From positions 1-31,380 of the forward strand of contig JADHVE010000004.1 of assembly GCA_016784195.1 (NCBI GenBank): a stretch of 31,380 nt of DNA, in the 5' to 3' direction. Both the position numbers and the translations under genes were made by a program. Below, in pieces: positions 1 to 6,113 of this stretch (positions within the stretch are counted from its first letter, which is position 1; every line of letters starts with the position of its first letter). The notes beneath the pieces are model-generated. The model saw nothing but the letters and a program-made list of their open reading frames with translations. It had not been told where the DNA came from and did not search any database. Source of the stretch: Candidatus Woesearchaeota archaeon (GTDB taxonomy: Archaea > Nanobdellota > Nanobdellia > Woesearchaeales > GW2011-AR4).

Positions 1-632
1 CTTGTCCTTTCTATGATTTCATCAAGTTTTTCCCGATGTATTAACTCCGTTACTAAATCCCCCCCCACATTAGCCAGCCTTTCCATAGGAATCATCATAT
101 CACCATGCCCTCCTAAGACAACAGCATCGACATCATTAACAGAAACATCTAGTTCAGAAGCAATAAAATATCTGAATCTTGTTGAATCTAAAATCCCCGC
201 CATCCCGATAACCCGTTCTTTAGGAAAACCGCTTATCTTGTAGGCAGTATAAACCATAACATCAAGAGGATTAGAAACTATAACCAAAACTGAATTTGGA
301 GAATATTTGACAGATTCCTTAACAACAAAAGCCATAATCTTAGAATTAACTTCTACTAAATCGTCACGGCTCATCCCTTCTTTTCTTGGAGATCCTGCAG
401 TTATTACAACAACATCAGAATCTTTTGTATCTTTATAATTGCTTGTTCCAATAATCTTTGAATCAACACCAAGCAAAGGCGTTGTTTCTGACAAATCCAA
501 AGCCTTGCCTTTTGCAGCATTTTCCAGAACATCTACTAAAACAACATCCCCTAGCCCTTTTGAAACAATCCAGTTAGCCGCTGATGCTCCCACATTCCCA
601 GCTCCAACAATAGTTATTTTTTTCCTGCTCAT
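1..632 (-). CDS. mdh: Malate dehydrogenase, partial (C-terminus beyond window)
   Basis: NAD(P)-dependent oxidation of malate to oxaloacetate, central carbon metabolism, cytoplasmic. The 210 visible residues start with a Rossmann fingerprint (GAGNVGASAA, residues 10-19). The substrate loop reads SPRKEGMSRDDL (81-92); Arg83 in that loop is the usual mark of malate rather than lactate dehydrogenase. NPLD (121-124), Arg152 in DSTRFR and the catalytic His176 in GGHGDMM complete the family signature. The start ATG is set by a strong ribosome binding site (GGAGGT, plus-strand 641-646) that lies inside the 3' end of the preceding coiled-coil gene, six bases away, so this is the third gene of an rdgB - coiled-coil - mdh operon. 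The last ~100 residues of the usual ~310 are cut off by the window edge. The family call is firm; substrate choice rests on the Arg83 rule. Confidence 0.93.
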   Translation of the reverse strand, partial: MSRKKITIVGAGNVGASAANWIVSKGLGDVVLVDVLENAAKGKALDLSETTPLLGVDSKIIGTSNYKDTKDSDVVVITAGSPRKEGMSRDDLVEVNSKIMAFVVKESVKYSPNSVLVIVSNPLDVMVYTAYKISGFPKERVIGMAGILDSTRFRYFIASELDVSVNDVDAVVLGGHGDMMIPMERLANVGGDLVTELIHREKLDEIIERT

Positions 633-637
633 TTATT

Positions 638-1204
638 CTACCTCCCCCTCCTCATCCTAGCTATTAATCTTTCCAAAGAATCTATCTTCTTCATCAAACT
701 TAATTTCTCCCCATCTGCTTCTAATAATTGCTTTGCAAACTTCTCCATCTCGAAATCCTTTTCCCGGATTTTACTGCTTATATTCATAAACTTATCAATT
801 TCCTGGCCTAGGTTACTGAGCTTTATTGCCATACCCCCCATGTCTTTTTTCAATTCTTCATAATTCCCTTTATCTTTTTTCAGATTTTCCATCTGCAGGC
901 TTAATTCTCTCTGCAGCTCTTCCTCAAATTTCTGCAGTATCTTTTTCTGGGCATGGTCTTTTAATCCCTTAAACCCATAAATTTCTTCTTCAAAATCTTT
1001 TCTCAGTTGATTTATAACTTCAAGATTATCCTTAAAATTAGTTAAAAACTCTTTTTGATTTTCTTTAATCTCATTCAGTTCTTTATTTAACACAGTTGTT
1101 TCGTTTTTTAGATTATTTACAGCCTCATTATTAGAGCAGACACTGCTGTTTATTTCATCGACTAATCCCTTTATTTTCATTAAATCTTTTATTTTTTTTA
1201 TCAT
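638..1204 (-). CDS. Coiled-coil protein of unknown function
   Basis: No family is recognised. The 188-residue product is almost wholly charged heptad-like sequence (Lys/Glu/Leu-rich from about residue 15 to the end) with no membrane segment or signal peptide, ending in a basic tail (RLIARMRRGR). It is predicted to be a cytoplasmic, mostly helical, probably oligomeric protein. It starts one base after the rdgB stop and ends six bases before mdh starts, so it is most likely co-transcribed and translationally coupled with both. That tight packing is the main evidence that it is a real gene. Neither neighbour suggests a specific function. Confidence 0.75.
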   Translation of the reverse strand: MIKKIKDLMKIKGLVDEINSSVCSNNEAVNNLKNETTVLNKELNEIKENQKEFLTNFKDNLEVINQLRKDFEEEIYGFKGLKDHAQKKILQKFEEELQRELSLQMENLKKDKGNYEELKKDMGGMAIKLSNLGQEIDKFMNISSKIREKDFEMEKFAKQLLEADGEKLSLMKKIDSLERLIARMRRGR

Positions 1205-1205
1205 T

Positions 1206-1757
1206 TTATTTTTTATTTAAATACCCTCTTAATTTCTCTACCGATTTTCTCCTGAAATTTTTAGCATCCTCAACATTTTCCATCTCGCCATAAGTTTTAT
1301 CAGAGCCTTCAGGAATAACAATTGGATCATGGCCAAAGCCGTAACTGCCTCTTATCTCTTCTGCTATTTTGCCTTTTTCTTCCCCTAAGAAACTTATTGG
1401 CTCTTCATTTGGCTCGCAGTAGCCAACAGCAGACTTATACACGCACTCTCTGCCTTTAACATTCTCCATCAACTTTAAAATTCCCTTCAATCCAATCCGT
1501 TTATGAATATAAGCAGAACTAGTGCCAGGAAAATCCTTCAAAGAATGGATAAACAGACCGGAATCCTCAGCAACCACCGGCTTTTTTAATTCTTCAGCAA
1601 GTTTCTTAACAGCCGCCTTAACAATCTCTTCAGGATCATCACTTCTCAATTCAGGATAGTCTATGTCTACCTGCTCAACCTCAATTTCTTCTCCAAGAAT
1701 TGCCTTAAACTCCCTGACCTTATCTTTATTATGGGTAACAAAATTAATTTTTTTCAT
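1206..1757 (-). CDS. rdgB: XTP/dITP diphosphatase (RdgB/HAM1 family)
   Basis: House-cleaning pyrophosphatase that hydrolyses non-canonical purine triphosphates (dITP, XTP, ITP) to monophosphates so they are not built into DNA or RNA. The 183-residue length is typical. The N-terminal substrate-binding segment is MKKINFVTHNKDKVREFK, followed by the VAEDSGLFIHSL motif with the metal-binding Asp of the DSGL core, then GTSSAY, then GSYGFGHDPIVIPEG (specificity pocket) and KTYGEM. The archaeal/HAM1 shape is clear. A TATA-like box sits 27 bases upstream of the ATG, so the message is probably leaderless and this is the first gene of the rdgB - coiled-coil - mdh operon. Confidence 0.93.
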   Translation of the reverse strand: MKKINFVTHNKDKVREFKAILGEEIEVEQVDIDYPELRSDDPEEIVKAAVKKLAEELKKPVVAEDSGLFIHSLKDFPGTSSAYIHKRIGLKGILKLMENVKGRECVYKSAVGYCEPNEEPISFLGEEKGKIAEEIRGSYGFGHDPIVIPEGSDKTYGEMENVEDAKNFRRKSVEKLRGYLNKK

Positions 1758-1779
1758 ACTAAAAAGAAACGTTAACAGT

Positions 1780-1787
1780 TTTAAATA
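1780..1787 (-). promoter_or_regulatory. TATA box of the rdgB operon
   Basis: Reading the minus strand, TATTTAAA is centred 27 bases upstream of the rdgB ATG, the spacing expected of an archaeal leaderless promoter. Sequence match only. Confidence 0.55.
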
Positions 1788-1838
1788 CTTTGTGAAAAAT
1801 AATTAGAGTTATTCGGCCTTAAAATAAAACCTAAAACC

Positions 1839-3029
1839 TCATTTCTCAATATTCCTTACATTGATTATCCCGTTCACAATATTAAGTTTATCAATTACTG
1901 CATCTGATACAGAGCCGTCAATATCAACAATATTATAAGCCCAGTCTCCTCTGCTTTTATTAATCATTCCGTGAATATTCAGTTTACTTTCCCCTAATAT
2001 TTCAGAGATTTTGCTTATAGTGCCTGGAACATTTTTATTAAAAATTCCCAGCCTTGTTTTTCCTCCATTCTCCTCAAGAAATGTTCCGGGGTAATTCACC
2101 GAATTCACAATAGTCCCTTTTTTAAGAAAATTATTTACCTGTTCGCTTACCATTACTGCACAGTTCTCTTCTGCCTCATGTGTTGAAGCTCCTAAATGGG
2201 GAACAATAGTAACTTTATCGTTACCTCTGATTTCCTCATTAGGAAAATCAGTGATGTATCGTTCAACAACACCTTTATTAATTGCCTCCTTCAAAGCAGT
2301 TAAATCAACCAACTCCCCCCTTGCAAAATTCATTATCTTAACTCCTGGCTTCATGATTTCAAACAGCTCCTTGTTTAATATCCCTTCAGTCTTTTCATTG
2401 TATGGAACATGCAGAGTAATATAATCAGCTTCTGCAACCAGCGCCTTTAATTCATCAGATTTTTTTACATTTCTTGAAAGCTTCCATGCATTCTCTACAG
2501 TTATATAAGGGTCATAACCGATAACTTCCATTCTTAAAGCTGAAGCTGCATTCGCAACCAGCATGCCAATTGCCCCTAAGCCAATAACAGCTAATTTTTT
2601 CCTTCTTATCTCGCTGCCTTTAAATTGGCCTTTATTCTTCTCAACAGCCTCTACAAAATTATCCCCCACTGATTTTGTCCATTCAATTCCCTGGACAACT
2701 CCTCTTGAAGCAAGTATCAGGCTGCAAATCACTAATTCCTTCACTGCATTTGCATTGGCCCCAGGAGCATTAAAGACCACAATTCCGTTTTCAACACATT
2801 TCTCAACAGGAATATTGTTTACGCCAGCTCCTGCACGCCCGATTGCTTTTAAATTCCCTCCAAGCTCAACATCATGGATCTTAGTGCTCCTCACAATCAT
2901 TGCATCATAATCTTTTGCAACCTGAGAAACCTCTTTAATATCCATCCCGGGCTGGTAATTGACCTCGTAATTCAGCTCATTAAAGATTTCCTTTGCCTTC
3001 GGAACTTTATCAATTATTAATACTTTCAT
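1839..3029 (-). CDS. serA: D-3-phosphoglycerate dehydrogenase with ACT domain
   Basis: Catalyses the first step of serine synthesis, 3-phosphoglycerate to 3-phosphohydroxypyruvate with NAD. The 396-residue protein has the substrate domain first, with GAGVNNIP (67-74). The NAD-binding Rossmann motif is VIGLGAIGMLVA (148-159), then NFARGEL with catalytic Arg237 and PHLGAST with catalytic His278. An ACT domain (about 325-396) would allow serine feedback. The usual DVFxxEP segment reads DFPNEE, a variant form. An upstream GTG (3036-3038) and ATG (3033-3035) are in frame, but AGGTGA five bases before the ATG at 3027-3029 makes that the best start; this site overlaps the stop of the aminotransferase gene, so translation is coupled. 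Last gene of the DUF1015 - aminotransferase - serA operon. Confidence 0.94.
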   Translation of the reverse strand: MKVLIIDKVPKAKEIFNELNYEVNYQPGMDIKEVSQVAKDYDAMIVRSTKIHDVELGGNLKAIGRAGAGVNNIPVEKCVENGIVVFNAPGANANAVKELVICSLILASRGVVQGIEWTKSVGDNFVEAVEKNKGQFKGSEIRRKKLAVIGLGAIGMLVANAASALRMEVIGYDPYITVENAWKLSRNVKKSDELKALVAEADYITLHVPYNEKTEGILNKELFEIMKPGVKIMNFARGELVDLTALKEAINKGVVERYITDFPNEEIRGNDKVTIVPHLGASTHEAEENCAVMVSEQVNNFLKKGTIVNSVNYPGTFLEENGGKTRLGIFNKNVPGTISKISEILGESKLNIHGMINKSRGDWAYNIVDIDGSVSDAVIDKLNIVNGIINVRNIEK

Positions 3030-3038
3030 TTGCATCAC

Positions 3039-4124
3039 CTAAAAATAATTCTCCAATTGTTTTGTTAGTTCTTTAACCTCTTCCAGAGTCAAATCACCCA
3101 TATGCGCTATTCTAAAAGTAGTCTTTTTACCTTCTTCAACAAGCTTTTCATTCATTTTACCATAGCCAGAGTCGATTGAATAGCCAATTTGCGCCATCTC
3201 TTTTTTGATATTGTTAAAATCAATATTTTTTGTATTCAAGACGCAGGAAATCGTATCAGAATGGCAGTTTTCTTCAGAAAACATCTCAAAGCCATTCTTC
3301 TTAACCCAGCCTCTTGTATAAGATGCCATCTCTTTATGCCTATTGAACCGGTTTTCAAGCCCCTCTTCTTTTATTCTTGCCATCTGTTTCTTTAAAGCAT
3401 AAAGATGAGGGATAGAAGGCGTATAAGGAGTCATATCTTTATCGTACATCTTTTTCAGCTTTAACAGATCAAAATAATATCCTCTTCCTTTGACTGTTTC
3501 AGCTTTTTTATAAGCCTTTTCAGAAACAAAAGCAAATGCTATGCCTGGAGGAATCGCCAATGCTTTCTGCCCGGAAGCCAATGCAATATCTATTCCCAGA
3601 TTATCTGTATCAATCTTCATTCCTCCAGCAGAAGATACAGCATCAACAATCCATAATGTATTAGGATGATTTTTCATAACTTTTGAAACTGCTTCCAGGT
3701 CTGAAGCAGTGCCTGTTGATGTCTCATTATGAACCATGCAAAATGCTTCAAAATTTCTATCAGCCAAAACCGTATCAATTTCCTCAGCTTTAACAGCCTT
3801 GCCAGGCTCAAACTCTATCTTTGCAGCTTCTTTACCGCACTGCTCTGAAAGCTCAGACCATTTTTTTGAAAACGCTCCATTGACTGCGTGCAAAACATTG
3901 TTATTAACACAGCTTCTGATGCTCGCTTCCCAAAAGCCAGATCCAGACGAAGTTGAGATTAAAACATCTCCCTGTGTCCCAAAAATTTCTCTTAATCCGG
4001 GCTTCAAGCTTCTGAATAACTCCCTGAACTCCCCTGTTCTGTGACCTATCTGAGGATTGCTCAGTTCAGTTAAAATTTCTTTCCTGACTTCTGTCGGACC
4101 GGGTATAAACAGCTTATTTGACAT
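3039..4124 (-). CDS. serC: Class V aminotransferase, probable phosphoserine aminotransferase
   Basis: PLP-dependent class V (fold I) enzyme of the alanine-glyoxylate / serine-pyruvate / archaeal phosphoserine aminotransferase branch, 361 residues. Visible markers are FIPGPTEV at the N-terminus (substrate binding), IGHRT (27-31), WIVDAVSSAGG with the PLP-ring Asp161, and ASGQKAL with the PLP-binding Lys187. By sequence alone it could use another amino donor or acceptor. Position between DUF1015 and serA argues for conversion of 3-phosphohydroxypyruvate to phosphoserine. A GAGGTGA ribosome binding site (4131-4137) is embedded in the end of the upstream DUF1015 gene, one base separates the two genes, and the stop overlaps serA's binding site, so the three genes are translated as a unit. 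Confidence 0.88.
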   Translation of the reverse strand: MSNKLFIPGPTEVRKEILTELSNPQIGHRTGEFRELFRSLKPGLREIFGTQGDVLISTSSGSGFWEASIRSCVNNNVLHAVNGAFSKKWSELSEQCGKEAAKIEFEPGKAVKAEEIDTVLADRNFEAFCMVHNETSTGTASDLEAVSKVMKNHPNTLWIVDAVSSAGGMKIDTDNLGIDIALASGQKALAIPPGIAFAFVSEKAYKKAETVKGRGYYFDLLKLKKMYDKDMTPYTPSIPHLYALKKQMARIKEEGLENRFNRHKEMASYTRGWVKKNGFEMFSEENCHSDTISCVLNTKNIDFNNIKKEMAQIGYSIDSGYGKMNEKLVEEGKKTTFRIAHMGDLTLEEVKELTKQLENYF

Positions 4125-4125
4125 T

Positions 4126-5322
4126 TTAACTCACCTCAAATTTATGCAAGACCAAGCCTGAAAACAATTTAGGGTAAAAATAAGTTGATTTCTGGGGCAT
4201 TATCTTGCCTTTTTTGGTTAATTCGATTGTCTGCTTTAAAGAAGGGGGCTTTACAAAAAATGCAGTCTTGCCCATCCCTGCTGCTTCAACTGTAGCTTCA
4301 TTCCCTTTGATAAATTGAATTTTTTGCTGTAGTTCTTCTTCTGGAATTTTCAGAATTTTTTCAAAAATTAATTTGTGTAGTATAGCTACATCCAGTTCTT
4401 TATAAGCGATATTGTCCCCACCAAAAATTTCATCCAAAACATCAGCATTTTTCAATTCCAAAAAATAAAATTTATTCTCTTTGGCAATAATAAAAGATTT
4501 CTCTGGAATTCCAATATTATCCAAACTGTCAAGTTTTTTAACATAAAAATATTCTGAAAATCTTTCAATATCAATTTCTACATCATTAATAATTCTGTTT
4601 GTCGGAAGTATTAACAATCCTTCATTATATGCATTCACCAAAGTAACCATAACATATTCAGCGCCTTTAACATCCTGATGGTTTTTATAAAAATTTAAAG
4701 ATGTCTGGTAACGGTGGTGCCCGTCTGCCATGATTGCTTTTTTACCTTTGAGGTTGTGGATAATATCTAGGATAATATTTTTATCATCAACTGCCCATAG
4801 TTTATGTACAACATTGTTTGCATCGACAAAATTTATATTCTCAGGATGATTTGTTATATTAGTTAAAATCTTATCCTCCTCTTTATTATCATCCTCATAA
4901 ATCATGAAAAGATTCCCGAAATTAGCCATTGTCTTTTCCATAAGCCCGTACCTTTCATCAACAATTTTATCAAAAGTCTGCTCATGCGGCAATACATCAT
5001 TACCCCACTCTTCAATCTTTAAAAGGCAGACAAAACCTGTTCTTTTAAACTTAAAGTCATTAACAGTAAATTCCTGCTGATATACATACAAAGATTCTTT
5101 CTCATCCTTCAGCAATACTTGATTATCTATCCACTGATTTAGGATTCTTCCGGCATCTTCATGAGAATCATTCAGATTGACATGAACAAAATTATATTCT
5201 GCTGAGGCAAGTTTTTTTTTAATTTTCTTGCTGATAACATCATAAGGTGGAGAAATTACTTTCTGAATATCCACTTTATCCGGATTGTACCTATAACCCT
5301 GAAATGCTTTAATTTCTACCAT
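4126..5322 (-). CDS. DUF1015 family protein in the serine operon
   Basis: Member of the uncharacterised DUF1015 (COG4198) family, 398 residues, cytoplasmic. Recognisable conserved pieces are GYRYNP and VISPPYDVI at the N-terminus (residues 9-30), LPHEQTFDKI (111-120), and ADGHHRYQTSLNF (199-211). The invariant-looking His/Glu/Asp residues in the last two suggest an active site. It is the first gene of a three-gene serine-synthesis operon, and no phosphoserine phosphatase (SerB) is present in the window. Association of DUF1015 genes with serA/serC is recalled from other anaerobes; a role in the last step is inference. A TTG codon at 5332-5334 extends the frame by four residues, but the ATG at 5320-5322 is the more ordinary start. 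Confidence 0.85.
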   Translation of the reverse strand: MVEIKAFQGYRYNPDKVDIQKVISPPYDVISKKIKKKLASAEYNFVHVNLNDSHEDAGRILNQWIDNQVLLKDEKESLYVYQQEFTVNDFKFKRTGFVCLLKIEEWGNDVLPHEQTFDKIVDERYGLMEKTMANFGNLFMIYEDDNKEEDKILTNITNHPENINFVDANNVVHKLWAVDDKNIILDIIHNLKGKKAIMADGHHRYQTSLNFYKNHQDVKGAEYVMVTLVNAYNEGLLILPTNRIINDVEIDIERFSEYFYVKKLDSLDNIGIPEKSFIIAKENKFYFLELKNADVLDEIFGGDNIAYKELDVAILHKLIFEKILKIPEEELQQKIQFIKGNEATVEAAGMGKTAFFVKPPSLKQTIELTKKGKIMPQKSTYFYPKLFSGLVLHKFEVS

Positions 5323-5360
5323 TTTATTTTCCAACTAAGCCAAAAAAATAAACATCATAC

Positions 5361-5370
5361 TGTTTAAAAA
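5361..5370 (-). promoter_or_regulatory. Probable TATA box of the serine operon
   Basis: Minus-strand TTTTTAAACA lies about 43 bases before the DUF1015 ATG, giving a predicted short untranslated leader of roughly 18 bases. It abuts box 1 of the paired 15-base repeat (5375-5389), which would place a bound regulator at the factor-B recognition region. Confidence 0.4.
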
Positions 5371-5374
5371 CCCT

Positions 5375-5389
5375 TTGACACATTTTTCA
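5375..5389 (+). promoter_or_regulatory. Candidate operator, box 1 (TTGACACATTTTTCA)
   Basis: Matches box 2 at 14 of 15 positions in the same orientation, 58 bases apart start to start. It lies directly upstream of the serine-operon TATA box. Binding by the adjacent ACT-domain protein is inference. Confidence 0.45.
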
Positions 5390-5422
5390 TAATTTTAAAA
5401 TATTTAACAAACTTAGCAAAAA

Positions 5423-5430
5423 TTTATAAA
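5423..5430 (+). promoter_or_regulatory. TATA box of the ACT-domain regulator gene
   Basis: TTTATAAA centred 27 bases before the ATG at 5453 predicts a leaderless transcript for the plus-strand gene. Confidence 0.6.
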
Positions 5431-5432
5431 TC

Positions 5433-5447
5433 TTGACACATTCTTCA
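5433..5447 (+). promoter_or_regulatory. Candidate operator, box 2 (TTGACACATTCTTCA)
   Basis: Second copy of the 15-base repeat. It fills the space between the TATA box and the start codon at 5453, where a bound protein would block initiation, as expected for autorepression. Confidence 0.45.
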
Positions 5448-5452
5448 GAGCA

Positions 5453-6106
5453 ATGAAAAAGCCGGAAAACATAAGGGAATTTGTCTGGAAAATTATAGAC
5501 ATGGACCTGTCATTAAAAAAAGACCTTTCAAGAGGAATAATCAATACAAGGGCTCTAGCAAATTATATAATAGACAACCATAAGATAAACACTTCAATTG
5601 ATTCTGTAATAAGCGCAATACGCAGATACAATATTGTTCCGGAAAAAAACAGGGATGCAGGCATTGTGTACAAGCTTCTAAAGCAGGCAGAGATAAGAAC
5701 CCTGACCAAGATGGCTTATCTGTCCTTAAAAAAGAATGAAGACACAACCTTAAAATTATCCCAGATTCTGCCTAAGATTAATTTCGAAGCAGGTGAAACC
5801 CTAAGAATCCTTGAAGGCTCAAAAATATTCAAGATAATGATAAACCAGAACAGCTATGATAGGATGCATGAGTTATTCGGCAAAAAGAACATCATTGACT
5901 CAAACAAAAAAATAGGCATGATTGAAATGGTCTATCCAGACATATTAAAGAAAACTCCGGGAGTATTTTCAGTAATCTCCACTGAGCTTGCCCAAAACAA
6001 CATCAGCATCATCGACGCTCTTATATGCTCCAACGAACATATTATTGTTGTAAATGAAAACGATATTCTAAAAGCTTTTGAAATACTTAATAATTTGTGT
6101 AAATAG
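5453..6106 (+). CDS. ACT-domain protein with helix-turn-helix-like N-terminus, probable amino-acid-responsive regulator
   Basis: 217 residues. The first ~65 residues (for example LANYIIDNHKINTSIDSVIS) read like a helical winged-helix domain. The middle (about 80-145) may be a degenerate ACT-like fold. The C-terminal 70 residues (MIEMVYPDILKKTPGVFSVI... then NNISIIDALICSNEHIIVV) have the beta-alpha-beta pattern of an ACT domain. It therefore probably senses an amino acid. It is divergent from the serine operon, and two near-identical 15-base boxes lie in the shared 130-base region, one next to each promoter. A regulator of serine synthesis and of its own gene is the natural inference. An enzyme-associated ACT protein without DNA binding is the alternative. 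Confidence 0.75.
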   Translation: MKKPENIREFVWKIIDMDLSLKKDLSRGIINTRALANYIIDNHKINTSIDSVISAIRRYNIVPEKNRDAGIVYKLLKQAEIRTLTKMAYLSLKKNEDTTLKLSQILPKINFEAGETLRILEGSKIFKIMINQNSYDRMHELFGKKNIIDSNKKIGMIEMVYPDILKKTPGVFSVISTELAQNNISIIDALICSNEHIIVVNENDILKAFEILNNLCK

Positions 6107-6113
6107 TATACAA

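Noticed and set aside
3030..3038. GTG/ATG starts of serA at 3036-3038 and 3033-3035
   Set aside because: They overlap the AGGTGA ribosome binding site that is correctly spaced for the ATG at 3027-3029.
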